From Flavobacterium sp. HSC-32F16 (lineage in GTDB: Bacteria; Bacteroidota; Bacteroidia; Flavobacteriales; Flavobacteriaceae), in the NCBI RefSeq assembly GCF_024171645.1, contig NZ_JALKAC010000004.1, forward strand, positions 124,001 through 188,000: a stretch of 64,000 nt of DNA, in the 5' to 3' direction. Below are positions 25,651-35,931 of the stretch, piece after piece; the first letter of the stretch is position 1; each line of letters opens with the position of its first letter. A model generated the notes under the pieces. It searched no databases. It saw nothing but the letters and a program-made list of their open reading frames with translations, and was not told the origin of the DNA. A program made the translations under genes and the position numbers.

Positions 25651-27360
25651 TTAATTTTTAAATGTTATGGTAAATGTGGTGCCTTTGTTTACTTCGCTGT
25701 CTATAGTAATGGTTCCTCCCATAGTCTCAACCTGAGATTTTACAAGATACAAACCTAATCCTTTACTGTCAGGATAATTATGAAATCTTTGATAAAGACC
25801 AAAAATTTTATCCCGATTTCTTTCTAAATCAATCCCAATTCCATTGTCTTTAAAGGTAAGTATAGCTTGATGGTCTATTTGTTCAGCTGTAATTGATATC
25901 TTTAGTTTCCTGTTTTCTGATTTGTATTTTATTGAATTGGTAAGCAGATTTAATAAAATGCTTTCAATATAAGCCTTATTTGTATTTAAAAGAGGAACTC
26001 TGTCAAATTTAAGTTTAATTATAGGCTTGTGGAGTTCAATTTGAAATGATAACTGACTAAAAACGTTTTCAAAAACTTCTTTTAACGAAACCTCTTCTTT
26101 TTGCATTGAAGGGTTATCTTTTATGATGATAACTTTTACTAAGTCATTTATCGTTTCGTTTAATAAATGGGTTGATTTGGTAAAGCCGGCTAAAATTTCT
26201 TCAAGCTCTTCATTTTCGATGGGAATGTCTTCGATTAGATTTAAAAGGCCAATTAAGTTTGATAATGGTGCACGCAGGTTGTGCGATGTGATATAAGAAA
26301 ACTGTTTTAAATCTTTGTTGTTTTGTGTAAGTTCACGAATAAGATGTTCTTTTTCGGTTTCCAGTTTTTTCTCGTCTGTTATATCTCTTTGAATAGAAAT
26401 CCAGTGTGTAATTACGCCTTCGTTGTTGAAAATTGGAATCATAGCAAAACGAACCCAATATTCTTCTTTCGTTTTAGTATAAGTTATGGTTTCGATAACA
26501 CATTCTTCTTCATTTTTTATGGCACGTAAAAGCTTTTTTAATTCCTCGGAATCTGATTTTGGGCCTTTGAATATATTAGTCGATTTTCCAATAATTTCGT
26601 CTGACTGATAGCCTGACATTTGAGAAAATGCTGGATTTACATAAACAATTCTCGGAATTTTTCGATCAAGCGAATTGGCCTCGGTAATTAAAATGGAATC
26701 TTTTGATTGTGTAATTACGGTTTCTAAAAGTTTTAACCGTTGTTCTTCTTCTTTTTGTTTGGTAATATCCTGAATAGCTCCAATCATTCTGATGGCTCTT
26801 CCGTTTTCATCTTTTAATAAAAAACCACGGTCTAAAACATATTTATAAGTTCCGTCAGCACATCTAAAGCGATATTGATCCTGCCATTTTTCAGTTTTTT
26901 GCTCAATGAAAGAGTATAATTTTATTGACATTCGTATACTGTCTTCAGGATGAATTTTGTCAAACCACCATTTTGAGGTTTTTCCAACTTCCTCCGGATT
27001 ATAACCAAAAATGCCCTCGATTCCTTTGTTCCAATTTATTCGGTCTTCCTGAATTTTCCAGTCCCAAATCGTATCGCTTGTTGCTTTTGCAACAATATCA
27101 TATTTTTCGTTAGACTCTTTAATTTCTTCATTTGTTTTTTTTAATTTTTTAAAAACTGAAATATTTTTCTTTTCGTTTCTTGATAGTATATATTTGAAAA
27201 TAAAGGCTGTAGCTATTATGAAGAAAACATCTTTTAAGAAGAATAAATAGAAGTATTTTGTTTGAAAAAAGTGCTCAGTGATTAAATTATGGCAGACAAT
27301 TGCCATAATTAGCGATATGATAACGTAAACAAGAGTAATTTGGAGAGTTTTACTTTTCAT
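25651..27360 (-). CDS. PAS-domain sensor histidine kinase
   Basis: A 569-residue inner-membrane kinase; ATG 27360 is chosen over a GTG one codon earlier. There are two membrane helices (~8-27 and ~38-60) with only a short loop between, so there is little external sensing. A PAC-type PAS (~85-200: SDTIWDWKIQEDRINWNKGIEGIFGY) and a second PAS (~215-330: VYVNPAFSQMSGYQSDEIIGKS) follow. The dimerisation His is about residue 360 in SYITSHNLRAPLSNL. The ATPase domain has LLNLLTNSIKYKSE (N box) and a G-rich FGLYQRFHNYPDSKGLGLYLVKS. It phosphorylates the neighbouring receiver protein. The signal is unknown; PAS domains suggest a ligand or redox cue. Confidence 0.9.
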   Translation of the reverse strand: MKSKTLQITLVYVIISLIMAIVCHNLITEHFFQTKYFYLFFLKDVFFIIATAFIFKYILSRNEKKNISVFKKLKKTNEEIKESNEKYDIVAKATSDTIWDWKIQEDRINWNKGIEGIFGYNPEEVGKTSKWWFDKIHPEDSIRMSIKLYSFIEQKTEKWQDQYRFRCADGTYKYVLDRGFLLKDENGRAIRMIGAIQDITKQKEEEQRLKLLETVITQSKDSILITEANSLDRKIPRIVYVNPAFSQMSGYQSDEIIGKSTNIFKGPKSDSEELKKLLRAIKNEEECVIETITYTKTKEEYWVRFAMIPIFNNEGVITHWISIQRDITDEKKLETEKEHLIRELTQNNKDLKQFSYITSHNLRAPLSNLIGLLNLIEDIPIENEELEEILAGFTKSTHLLNETINDLVKVIIIKDNPSMQKEEVSLKEVFENVFSQLSFQIELHKPIIKLKFDRVPLLNTNKAYIESILLNLLTNSIKYKSENRKLKISITAEQIDHQAILTFKDNGIGIDLERNRDKIFGLYQRFHNYPDSKGLGLYLVKSQVETMGGTITIDSEVNKGTTFTITFKN

Positions 27361-27501
27361 CACTCAAATATAGTTAAATTAACTATAACTAAACAACAAC
27401 TAAAGTTCATTTTGACCCCTAAATTAACACTGATTTAAAGAACTAATTACTTGTATATACGCAAACTATCGCAGAAACGTTTTTTTTATCAAAATAAAGT
27501 G

Positions 27502-27509
27502 TACTTTTG
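27502..27509 (+). promoter_or_regulatory. typA: Promoter -7 box of typA
   Basis: TACTTTTG matches TAnnTTTG and lies 19 bp before the typA ATG, giving a very short leader. Confidence 0.6.
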
Positions 27510-27528
27510 CACCCATTAAAAATCACAA

Positions 27529-29325
27529 ATGGAATCTATTAGAAATATTGCAATTATTGCCCACGTCGATCACGGTAAAACCACTTTGGTTGATAAAATT
27601 ATGTATCACTGTCAATTATTTCGTGACAACGAAAATACAGGTGATTTAATTCTTGATAATAACGATTTAGAGCGTGAGAGAGGTATTACTATTACTTCTA
27701 AGAACGTTTCTGTTCAGTACAAAGGAACAAAAATCAACATTATCGATACTCCTGGCCACGCGGATTTTGGAGGTGAAGTAGAACGTGTATTGAACATGGC
27801 CGATGGTGTTTGTTTGCTAGTGGATGCTTTTGAAGGCCCAATGCCTCAAACGCGTTTCGTATTACAAAAAGCTATTGATTTAGGTTTAAAACCTTGTGTA
27901 GTTATCAATAAAGTTGATAAAGAAAACTGTACTCCTGAAGAAGTTCATGAAAAAGTTTTTGACTTAATGTTTGAATTAGGTGCTGAAGAATGGCAGTTGG
28001 ATTTTCCAACCGTTTATGGATCTGCTAAAAACAACTGGATGTCTGATGATTGGAAAAACCAAACTGAAAACATTGAGCCGTTATTAGACATGGTTGTTCA
28101 AAATGTACCAGCTCCTAAAGTTTCTGAAGGAACACCTCAAATGTTAATTACTTCTTTAGATTTCTCTGCATTTACAGGTCGTATCGCTATTGGTCGTCTT
28201 GAAAGAGGAGTTCTTAAAGAAGGTATGCCAATCTCATTAGTAAAAAGAGATGGTACTGTATCTAAATCTCGTATCAAAGAACTTCATACTTTTGAAGGAC
28301 TTGGCCGTAAAAAAGTACAAGAAGTTATTGCTGGAGATATTTGTGCAATCATTGGAGTTGAAGGTTTTGAAATTGGTGATACTATCGCTGATTTTGAAAA
28401 TCCGGAAGGTCTAAAAACGATTGATATCGACGAGCCTACTATGAGTATGTTGTTTACAATTAATGACTCTCCTTTCTTTGGTAAAGAGGGTAAATTTGTA
28501 ACTTCTCGCCATATTAGAGAAAGATTGACAAAAGAATTAGAGAAAAACTTAGCGATGAAGTTAGGTGAAACTGATTCTGCAGATAAATTCATGGTTTTTG
28601 GACGTGGAGTACTTCACTTATCTGTTCTTATTGAAACAATGAGAAGAGAAGGATATGAGTTACAAATTGGTCAGCCGCAAGTTATCATCAAAGAAATTGA
28701 TGGTAAAAAATGTGAGCCAATTGAGGAATTAACAATCGATTTACCAGAAAACCTTTCAGGTAGAGCAGTTGAATTCGTTACTATGCGTAAAGGTGAAATG
28801 TTAAGCATGGAAACTAAAGGGGAGCGTATGATTGTAAAATTTAATATTCCATCTCGTGGAATTATTGGATTACGTAACCAATTACTTACTGCAACAGCTG
28901 GTGAAGCTATTATGGCACACCGTTTTATTGGATATGAGCCTTACAAAGGAGAAATTGCCGGACGTAACAAAGGTTCATTAATCTCTATGGAAAAAGGAAA
29001 AGCTATTCCTTATTCTATCGATAAATTACAAGATCGTGGTAAGTTTTTTGTTGAACCAAATGCCGAAATTTACGAAGGTCAGGTAATTGGAGAAAACTCT
29101 CGTGGTGATGATATGTGTGTAAACGTAACAAAAGAGAAAAAACAATCTAACGTACGTTCTTCTGGAAATGATGAAAAAGCGAGAATTATTCCACCAATTA
29201 TTTTCTCTCTTGAAGAAGCATTAGAATACATTCAAAAAGATGAATATGTAGAGGTAACTCCAAAATCTATTCGTTTGAGAAAAATCTATTTGACAGAAAC
29301 TGATAGAAAAAGATTTAAAATCTAA
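27529..29325 (+). CDS. typA: Translational GTPase TypA/BipA
   Basis: A 598-residue elongation-factor-like GTPase. G1 is [10 protein letters not shown] (11-20), switch I/G2 is RERGITI, G3 DTPGHADF, G4 NKVD, with the SAK-type G5 in YGSAKNNW. Beta-barrel domain II, two EF-G-like domains and the TypA-specific C-terminal domain follow ([35 protein letters not shown]). It binds ribosomes and aids large-subunit assembly under stress or cold. It is monocistronic with a terminator behind it. Length is normal. Confidence 0.97.
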   Translation: MESIRNIAIIAHVDHGKTTLVDKIMYHCQLFRDNENTGDLILDNNDLERERGITITSKNVSVQYKGTKINIIDTPGHADFGGEVERVLNMADGVCLLVDAFEGPMPQTRFVLQKAIDLGLKPCVVINKVDKENCTPEEVHEKVFDLMFELGAEEWQLDFPTVYGSAKNNWMSDDWKNQTENIEPLLDMVVQNVPAPKVSEGTPQMLITSLDFSAFTGRIAIGRLERGVLKEGMPISLVKRDGTVSKSRIKELHTFEGLGRKKVQEVIAGDICAIIGVEGFEIGDTIADFENPEGLKTIDIDEPTMSMLFTINDSPFFGKEGKFVTSRHIRERLTKELEKNLAMKLGETDSADKFMVFGRGVLHLSVLIETMRREGYELQIGQPQVIIKEIDGKKCEPIEELTIDLPENLSGRAVEFVTMRKGEMLSMETKGERMIVKFNIPSRGIIGLRNQLLTATAGEAIMAHRFIGYEPYKGEIAGRNKGSLISMEKGKAIPYSIDKLQDRGKFFVEPNAEIYEGQVIGENSRGDDMCVNVTKEKKQSNVRSSGNDEKARIIPPIIFSLEEALEYIQKDEYVEVTPKSIRLRKIYLTETDRKRFKI

Positions 29326-29357
29326 TTATCCCGAGACTTTGAGATAATTTTCAATAT

Positions 29358-29396
29358 AAAATCCCAAATTCCAATAGGAGTTTGGGATTTTTTTTA
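29358..29396 (+). terminator. typA: Terminator of typA
   Basis: AAATCCCAAA ... TTTGGGATTT stem with a loop of about 12 nt, then T6. Confidence 0.85.
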
Positions 29397-29474
29397 TGAT
29401 CTAAATTCAATTTTTTACACAATTTGAGTTTTAAATATGAATTTTAAACTCAAGAGTATTGGGATTTTAAAATC

Positions 29475-31796
29475 TTATCTTTTTAAGCTAAAATGTCCTT
29501 TTACGTTTCTTCCGTCTGCAAAGACCAAAGTAAACCAATAATCGTCAGATGGAAGCTGCTGGCCATTGAACAGCCCGTTCCAACCTGTACTGTTTTGATT
29601 CATTTCTTTCAGAAGTTTTCCGTAACGGTCAAAAATATGGATCGTGTAATTAGGAAGTACATTAGAATCTTCGATAACCCATAAGTCATTGTAACCGTCT
29701 CCGTTGGGAGTGAAAAATCTAGGATAATCTAAAACATATAACAAAAATGAATTTGATAATCCACATCCGTTTTTATCTCTTGCTATCGCGTAATAAATTC
29801 CTGTTGCGATTCCGGTAAATAAAGGATCATTTTGATAAGTTAATCCATCTAAAGAAAATTCATAGTTTCCTGCTCCTGTATATTCAATTAGAACAGAATT
29901 ATCATTTCCGGAAAAATCTCTAACAACAGCGTTTGTTATAGTTGCCGGTTCAGATAGAATTACTTTAAAAGTTTTAGTTTTTTCACAGCCGTTTGCATCT
30001 TTTGCCGTAACTGTATAATCACCAGGAGCAGTAATAACAGTAGAGTTGGTGGTTTCTCCATTACTCCATAAATAACTGCTGAATCCTGTTGCTACAGATA
30101 ATGTGACGTCACTGTCTCTGCATAAATAAACAGATTCATCCTCAAAATTTGGCGGGTTAAAAGTATTTATAACAAGAGGAACAGGAACAACATCATAACA
30201 ATCTGGGCCATTTACGACTCTTGCATAAATCGTTTGATTGTAAGCAATTGTGTTTTTGAAAATAACAGGTAATTGATTTGTTTCTGTTAAAGCATCATTA
30301 GCTGTTAAATAATAATTTACAGTTAGTCCGCTTGGAAGTCCGGAAGTGATTTGAGGTGTAACTTCTGCATTCAGATCAAATTGATATAATCCGTCCTGAA
30401 CTTCGTCTCCGTCACACGTGCTTATTGGATCAGGATCTGCAATTGATGTTGCGGCGATTTGTAATGTTACTTCAGCAATTTTAAAACATCCAAACTCATT
30501 TTCTAAGCGAGCATATACAATTTGATTATTGGCTGTATTAGTATAGTTATTTGGAGTTGCTATTTTATTAGTTTTAGTTTGTGCATTGGCTAATGTTGTA
30601 TAATATCCTTCATTAATAATGCTCGCAACATTGTTCTTTACAATATTATTGGCTTTGCTTAAATTGAAAATCGAAATTCCGTCGCTGTTATCATCACATT
30701 GCAAAAGAGAAGTATTTGTTGAAAGGATTTCGGGAGCATAATCTATTTTTATCTCACCGGCTAAACTACAGGAAGTTGGTGTTAGAGTTACTTCAACTTT
30801 ATAATTTCCTGGCTGAGTAACAGTATAGGTTGGTGCAGTTGCAATCTCTACATTGTCTTTATACCACTTATAAGAATATGCAGGAGATAATTTAGGATCC
30901 AGTAAATAAGTATCGCCAAAACATAATGGATTGTCGCTAGATGCAGTTCGGTTGGGACCAAAATCAATATTTGAAGCAAAACTGCCAGCTTGTAAAAAAA
31001 CGGCTGAATCATAATAACGTGTATTAGCATCAGCAACAACTAATTTTATATGATATGTTTTACCTTTAGTTACTGTAGTTTGTGCTGTCATTACAACAGT
31101 CTGCCCTGCATAGTTTACTGGGCTAGTGTTTGTATTAAAACCATTAAAATATGTTTCATATGATGCTGGACAGCCAACATATGCATCGCCATTAGGTCTT
31201 ATCCCCGGAACAATTTGAGGTTTTACATTAAAAGATGAAACAGGGACATTCGTGTTTGGAATTACGGCCAAGTTTTTATAAGGCTCAGTTGTTCCTGCTT
31301 CTTTGATTAAAAAAGCAAATCCATCTGAATATTCGCAAGGAAAAACATATTGGTATTCGTTCGACGCAAAAATATAATTGAAGCTTAAATAATCCGTAAG
31401 CGGAACAAAGTCAAACTCTAAAACGGTTGCATTTATAGAATTTATACCTAAAATCTGATTTAGATCTGTATCGCCAGCCCAGAATGGACTTCCTCCTCCC
31501 ATACTGCTTTCATAATATTTGCCAGCATCTGTACTTGTTGAAGTTGTTAAAACAATACCTTCTTCAAAAGGGAAACTGCTGCCATTTCTATTAAAATAGG
31601 CAAAACTTTGTTTTCCTGACGTATAAGTATCTCCAAAACCTGTCGAATTCGAAGCAGCAGCACATGAGCTGTTAACTAAAACATTATCAATGAGCTGCTG
31701 TGGTGTTTTTGTATCGTCAATAGTAATTTGAGCATTCATTTTTAAAGATGAAATGCAAAAAAACAGGATAATAAAAAAACTTTTTGTCTTGCTCAT
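29475..31796 (-). CDS. Large T9SS-secreted protein with choice-of-anchor L domain and type B sorting domain
   Basis: A 773-residue protein with a signal peptide (LKMNAQ, ~23). Residues ~25-275 form a choice-of-anchor L domain (TPQQLIDNVLVNSSC; FNYIFASNEYQYVFPCEYSDGFAFLI). Several Ig-like cysteine-bearing repeats follow (~285-690), including SYLWSNGETTNSTVITAPGDYTV. The last ~85 residues are the gliding-associated type B T9SS domain, FFTPNGDGYNDLWVI ... IHIFDRYGKLL ... GWNGLFNGQQLPSDDYWF. Such proteins are exported by the type IX system and held on the surface, often as adhesins. A TATATTTG box lies just upstream of the start. The ligand is unknown. Confidence 0.9.
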   Translation of the reverse strand: MSKTKSFFIILFFCISSLKMNAQITIDDTKTPQQLIDNVLVNSSCAAASNSTGFGDTYTSGKQSFAYFNRNGSSFPFEEGIVLTTSTSTDAGKYYESSMGGGSPFWAGDTDLNQILGINSINATVLEFDFVPLTDYLSFNYIFASNEYQYVFPCEYSDGFAFLIKEAGTTEPYKNLAVIPNTNVPVSSFNVKPQIVPGIRPNGDAYVGCPASYETYFNGFNTNTSPVNYAGQTVVMTAQTTVTKGKTYHIKLVVADANTRYYDSAVFLQAGSFASNIDFGPNRTASSDNPLCFGDTYLLDPKLSPAYSYKWYKDNVEIATAPTYTVTQPGNYKVEVTLTPTSCSLAGEIKIDYAPEILSTNTSLLQCDDNSDGISIFNLSKANNIVKNNVASIINEGYYTTLANAQTKTNKIATPNNYTNTANNQIVYARLENEFGCFKIAEVTLQIAATSIADPDPISTCDGDEVQDGLYQFDLNAEVTPQITSGLPSGLTVNYYLTANDALTETNQLPVIFKNTIAYNQTIYARVVNGPDCYDVVPVPLVINTFNPPNFEDESVYLCRDSDVTLSVATGFSSYLWSNGETTNSTVITAPGDYTVTAKDANGCEKTKTFKVILSEPATITNAVVRDFSGNDNSVLIEYTGAGNYEFSLDGLTYQNDPLFTGIATGIYYAIARDKNGCGLSNSFLLYVLDYPRFFTPNGDGYNDLWVIEDSNVLPNYTIHIFDRYGKLLKEMNQNSTGWNGLFNGQQLPSDDYWFTLVFADGRNVKGHFSLKR

Positions 31797-31811
31797 AGTA
31801 TAACAAATATA

Positions 31812-32648
31812 CTATAAATCTCGATTTTTTAATAGTTTGTAAGAAAAGTATATAAATATAAATGTCCAGATTAAGACAATAAAAATTGCAAAGTAACTTA
31901 CACTATAGTCGATGTCTGTATCGATTCCTATTTGTGAACCAATATTTTTTACTACAGATAATCTAGGACCGGGATTAGCAATTAAATTAGACATAGATTC
32001 TAAAGGCAGAAACTGTGTAATTTTCTCATCGATATTGCTTTCCGGGAAAACTCTAAAGGCTAAAAAACCTCTAATTATTCCTTCGATTATATTCCAAACT
32101 AACAAGAAACCTAATGCAAAAGCAGATCTTTTTACCAAAATTCCAAGAAATAAACAGAAAGAAAAGAATGCGGTTAGTTTTACGAAAAAGGCCAGAAGAT
32201 AATCTAAATCACTAAAAATGATACCAATTTCAGTGTAAGAAGAAAAAATCAAACCTAAAATCAAACTCATTACAAAAATAAAAACAGTTGATACAAATGA
32301 GAATAAAACAACGGTAAGGAATTTTGACAGAATAAATTCTTTTTTACTTAAACCATCAATTAAATTTTGTTTCAATGTTCCGTAGCTGTATTCGTTAGCC
32401 ATCATAGAAACAATTACAATTGCCAAAAATAATTTCAAAATAGCAGCCACATAAGTATTGAAATGCCATATAAACGGAAAATTAAAAATACCCATTTCTG
32501 CCAAATGAAATTTAAAAGGACCAATATCAAATTTAATCGAAGCAATTAAAGCTATAAAAGAAAGCAGTATAAAATAAGTTAAAGTAAGAATACGACTGGC
32601 TTTATTCATCCAGATTTTTTGTAATTCTATAGAGATAAGTCTGTTCAT
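31812..32648 (-). CDS. ABC-2 type transporter permease
   Basis: A 278-residue protein with about six membrane helices (around 18-40, 60-82, 105-132, 143-168, 174-195, 245-270). A cytoplasmic N-terminal helix RLISIELQKIWMNKASR is the usual coupling segment of ABC-2 permeases. It begins 7 bp after the ATPase gene, so they form one exporter, probably a homodimer of each. The substrate is unknown; peptide or antimicrobial export, or membrane-protein handling, are common for this architecture. Confidence 0.85.
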   Translation of the reverse strand: MNRLISIELQKIWMNKASRILTLTYFILLSFIALIASIKFDIGPFKFHLAEMGIFNFPFIWHFNTYVAAILKLFLAIVIVSMMANEYSYGTLKQNLIDGLSKKEFILSKFLTVVLFSFVSTVFIFVMSLILGLIFSSYTEIGIIFSDLDYLLAFFVKLTAFFSFCLFLGILVKRSAFALGFLLVWNIIEGIIRGFLAFRVFPESNIDEKITQFLPLESMSNLIANPGPRLSVVKNIGSQIGIDTDIDYSVSYFAIFIVLIWTFIFIYFSYKLLKNRDL

Positions 32649-32655
32649 GGCCTAG

Positions 32656-33564
32656 TTAGATTTTTGGATTGGTATTTTTGGTTAATTCTAAAAATTGTGC
32701 TTCCAGACTATTTTTACGTTTTACCAAATGACTTAAAACAATATTTTTTGAGAAAAGAAACTGATTCAATTCCGAAGCAGATAAATCGGCTTTTAAATAC
32801 ACTAAAACTTTCCCGTCTTCGTCCTTAATTTGGGCAACAGCCTGATGATCATTTAATGCAGATTTCAGCGTGGCATTATCATTCGAAGAAATCTCAAAAA
32901 ATCCTTCATTAGCTGACATTCCATCTACAGAACCTGAATATAAAACTTCCCCTTTTCGTAAAACAACAACGTGCGAACATACTTTTTCGACTTCGTCTAA
33001 TAAATGCGAAGCCAGTAAAATTGTGGTTCCCAGCGAAGCAATTTCTTTAATAATATCTCGAATTTGGTGAATTCCCTGCGGATCTAAACCATTTGTAGGT
33101 TCGTCGAGAATTAAAATTTCAGGATCATTTAAAAGTGCCGATGCAATCGCAAGTCGCTGTTTCATACCTAAAGAAAAAGTGCTGAATTTAGAATCTTTTC
33201 TTTCGGTTAAACCAACAAGATCGAGTTTTTCTGTAATTTTAGAATAATCAATGTTTTTAATTTTACAAACCAGTTTAAGGTTTTCTTCGGCCGTCATGTA
33301 CGGGTAAAAGTTTGGACGCTCGATAATTGCACCTACTTTTTTTAAAGCTTCGTGCGTCTGCACAGTTCCGTCAAACCATTTGTAATCGCCGGATGTTTTG
33401 TTTACAACATTTAAAACAATTCCAAGAGTTGTTGATTTTCCGCTGCCGTTAGGGCCTAGAATTCCGTAGACATGGCCTTTTTGTATGCTAAAAGACACAT
33501 TTTTAAGCGCGTGAATACGCCCGTATCTTTTACTGAGATTCTGAATAGTAAGGATGGTTTCCAA
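32656..33564 (-). CDS. ABC transporter ATP-binding protein
   Basis: A 302-residue ATPase: Walker A GPNGSGKST (~37-45), signature TFSLGMKQRLAIA, Walker B ILILDEPTNGLDP, switch His in LLASHLLDEVEKVC. The C-terminal ~85 residues are the regulatory extension seen in DrrA/CcmA-like exporters. The start codon is TTG at 33564: no ATG is available before Walker A and the reading ETILTIQNLSKRYGR fits the family N-terminus. It drives the permease encoded 7 bp downstream. Confidence 0.92.
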   Translation of the reverse strand: METILTIQNLSKRYGRIHALKNVSFSIQKGHVYGILGPNGSGKSTTLGIVLNVVNKTSGDYKWFDGTVQTHEALKKVGAIIERPNFYPYMTAEENLKLVCKIKNIDYSKITEKLDLVGLTERKDSKFSTFSLGMKQRLAIASALLNDPEILILDEPTNGLDPQGIHQIRDIIKEIASLGTTILLASHLLDEVEKVCSHVVVLRKGEVLYSGSVDGMSANEGFFEISSNDNATLKSALNDHQAVAQIKDEDGKVLVYLKADLSASELNQFLFSKNIVLSHLVKRKNSLEAQFLELTKNTNPKI

Positions 33565-33619
33565 ATTTATTTCGGTTTTAGTTTTAAGTAAGACGAATCA
33601 ACTTACATATTGTTACGTC

Positions 33620-33655
33620 AAATTTATTTTTATAATCTTATTGATGTAAATTTGT
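33620..33655. promoter_or_regulatory. Divergent promoters for the ABC operon and the plus-strand unknown gene
   Basis: TAAATTTG occurs on the minus strand at 33627-33620 (55 bp before the ABC start) and again on the plus strand at 33648-33655 (16 bp before ATG 33672). Both match TAnnTTTG and are arranged back to back. Confidence 0.55.
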
Positions 33656-33671
33656 AATAAAGATATTCAAA

Positions 33672-34724
33672 ATGAGCGAACCTTTAATGGTGTTAAAGAA
33701 ACCTTCATATCCTTTAACGCAGCCACTTTTAAGTTATTTAGACAGATTCGAGCGTATTTCGAAAGTATCTGTGTTTTATGATGACTTATTGCGATTTGCA
33801 GGTTCCATCAATGTTTATGATAAAAATGAAACCGATACTTTGTGGATTCGCGTTTATTACAGCGAATTTGAAAGAAATGAAATTGATTTGAATCTCAAAA
33901 AAATCTATTCTCTTTTACATTCTGACGGAAACAGCGAGATTATTCAGTTTTTAAATGTTGATGCAATTGACTATTGTACTTTTGGAAATTCAAAACCATT
34001 TCGAATTAAAGTAAGAAATATTCTAAATGACAATTATGTTCATTTTTATATTAAAAAAGCCGATGCTTCGAGAATCTACGGATTAGAGTTAGAAGATATA
34101 CTTTCGCCGGATAAAATTAACTTTTTGGTTTACAATGATACATTAATAGAAGAACATATTATAGGGATTCCTGGTGATGTTTTTATGGACACACTCCTTG
34201 ATAAATGTACCGAAATGGAAAAAGCGCAAATTGCCAAAGAGTTTGTTAAATTTAACGAGCGCTGTATGATTAGGCTTTTGGGCGATATGAGAGCGTATAA
34301 TTATGTAATTGTCCCAATTCACGATTTTGATCAGGTTGTTTATAAAATCCGCCCTATTGATTTCGATCAGCAGTGTTACGAAGGAAATTTCAAAGTCTAT
34401 CGTCCGCAGTTTTTCAAGGAAAACTACCCCATGATTAAACTAATTAAAGAGAAATTAGAAGAACGTTCCATTATTCAGTATAAAGACGAAGAAAGAGCGA
34501 TCTTAGCAAAACGTATCCATTCTGCCGAAACCAGAATCAATAAGTTATTAAATATTATGTGTCACGATACCATTTCGACGCAAGAGCATTTAAATCAGCT
34601 AAAAATGGAATTGTACCGTTATACAAATGATATGAAATTTAAAAATGCTAAATCAATGGGACATATCATGCATGCCGCATTTGAATTTATTATACGTAAT
34701 TTTAAAAATACAAACTTAGTTTAA
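33672..34724 (+). CDS. Conserved cytoplasmic protein of unknown function
   Basis: A 350-residue protein with no signal peptide, membrane helix or motif I recognise. It is rich in charged residues; the middle contains MRAYNYVIVPIHDFDQVVYKIRPIDFDQQCYEGNFKVYRPQFF, where PIDFDQQ recalls the acidic loop of kinase-like folds. There is no clear nucleotide-binding lysine, so I do not claim a kinase. A helical C-terminal ~80 residues (LAKRIHSAETRINKLLNIM) follows. It has its own promoter box and no operon partner. Codon use looks like the neighbours. Confidence 0.7.
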   Translation: MSEPLMVLKKPSYPLTQPLLSYLDRFERISKVSVFYDDLLRFAGSINVYDKNETDTLWIRVYYSEFERNEIDLNLKKIYSLLHSDGNSEIIQFLNVDAIDYCTFGNSKPFRIKVRNILNDNYVHFYIKKADASRIYGLELEDILSPDKINFLVYNDTLIEEHIIGIPGDVFMDTLLDKCTEMEKAQIAKEFVKFNERCMIRLLGDMRAYNYVIVPIHDFDQVVYKIRPIDFDQQCYEGNFKVYRPQFFKENYPMIKLIKEKLEERSIIQYKDEERAILAKRIHSAETRINKLLNIMCHDTISTQEHLNQLKMELYRYTNDMKFKNAKSMGHIMHAAFEFIIRNFKNTNLV

Positions 34725-34871
34725 AGTTAAATCATATAAGTTCATTAAAGCAAAACTTGAGTTTTATTGCATTTGTTATTACTTATAGGATTTAAAAAAA
34801 ATCAATAAGTGAAGAAGCAAAACTTAAATTTCCTTATATAGCTTATATGGTTTTAAAAAAAAAACAATCTT

Positions 34872-35732
34872 ATGAAAAAGACCTTTTTAGTAGCCGTTTC
34901 TATAGTACTATTAGCTTGCCAGCAGCAGTCAAACGATGATTTAAAAACACTTTATTCACTTCCGAAGAAATTAAAAGAAGTTTCGGGAATTACTTATTTT
35001 CCTGAAACCAACATACTTTATACTCTTGAAGACAGCGGTAATAAAAATGCTGTTTATGCCCTTAATTCTAAAGGGAAATTAGAAAAAACGATTACAATTT
35101 CAAACGCGACAAATGTTGACTGGGAAGATATTACCAAAGATAAAATCGGAAATATTTACATTGGAGATTTCGGAAACAATGATAACGAACGCAGAGATTT
35201 ATGCATTTATAAAGTAGCCAAGAATCAACTTAATAAAGATGTGGCTTCTGCCGAATATAAAATCTCATTTTCTTATCCGGAACAAACTGAATTTCCTCCA
35301 AAGAAAAAAGAGCTGTTTTTTGATGTTGAAGGTTTTTTTGAACATGAAGGATATTTCTACCTTTTTACAAAAAACAGAAGTAAAGGTTTTGATGGAACGG
35401 CTTTTATCTATAAAATAAAAAATGCGCAGGGAACCCAAAAAGCAGTAAAAATAGGGGAATTTAAAACCTGTAATAATTACAATCACTGCGTTTTAACCAG
35501 CGCCACAATCAGCCCTGATGGAAAAAAAGTCGCTTTATTAAGTCATGATAAAGTTCTTTTATTTAAAGGTTTTAAAGGAGATTTATTCCATAAAGGAACT
35601 CAAACGGAATTAAATCTAAACCACTTTTCTCAAAAAGAAGCCATAGTTTTTAAAGACAATAACACACTTTTAATTGCCGACGAAAAAACAAATAAAATAG
35701 GAGGAAACGTTTACGAATTTAGATTGAAATAA
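34872..35732 (+). CDS. Beta-propeller lipoprotein (SdiA-regulated-like)
   Basis: A 286-residue lipoprotein (signal VLLAC, Cys16). The mature part has repeated four-strand blades: LKEVSGITYFPETNILYTLEDSG, DWEDITKDKIGNIYIGDFGNN, FDVEGFFEHEGYFYLFTKNR, LTSATISPDGKKVALLSHD, ALTHOUGH no catalytic residue is evident. Bacteroidetes proteins of this kind resemble SdiA-regulated or esterase-like phytase propellers, and the DWEDI and GDFGNN phrases are shared with that group. A role as phosphodiesterase or binding protein is possible but unproven. The phosphoesterase gene converging from the other side is separated by a repeat element. Confidence 0.65.
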   Translation: MKKTFLVAVSIVLLACQQQSNDDLKTLYSLPKKLKEVSGITYFPETNILYTLEDSGNKNAVYALNSKGKLEKTITISNATNVDWEDITKDKIGNIYIGDFGNNDNERRDLCIYKVAKNQLNKDVASAEYKISFSYPEQTEFPPKKKELFFDVEGFFEHEGYFYLFTKNRSKGFDGTAFIYKIKNAQGTQKAVKIGEFKTCNNYNHCVLTSATISPDGKKVALLSHDKVLLFKGFKGDLFHKGTQTELNLNHFSQKEAIVFKDNNTLLIADEKTNKIGGNVYEFRLK

Positions 35733-35733
35733 T

Positions 35734-35928
35734 TTAGGTTCAAAGAGGCAAAGTCTCAGAGGTGCAAAGGTGTTTTTACAAAAAAAATGCCGCGAATTAC
35801 ACCAATTTCCCCGAATTATATTTAATAAAATTAGTGGTAATTGGTGTAATTCGCGACAGAAACCTTTGGGCCTATGCCGCTTTGAACCTAAAAGAAAAAC
35901 CTTTGAACCTTTGTCTCTCTGAACCTAA
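35734..35928. repeat. Nested inverted-repeat element: 8-bp-period arms around a 9-bp-period palindrome
   Basis: The left arm (35734-35773) reads in steps of eight: TTCAAAGA / GGCAAAGT / CTCAGAGG / TGCAAAGG. Its inverted counterpart fills 35863-35928, probably doubled. Inside, CGCGAATTACACCAATT (from 35791) pairs perfectly with its complement ending near 35856 and has a 9-bp period. It lies between convergent genes and may act as a two-way terminator, but its build matches other elements in this window that are not between 3' ends. Confidence 0.8.
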
Positions 35929-35931
35929 CAG

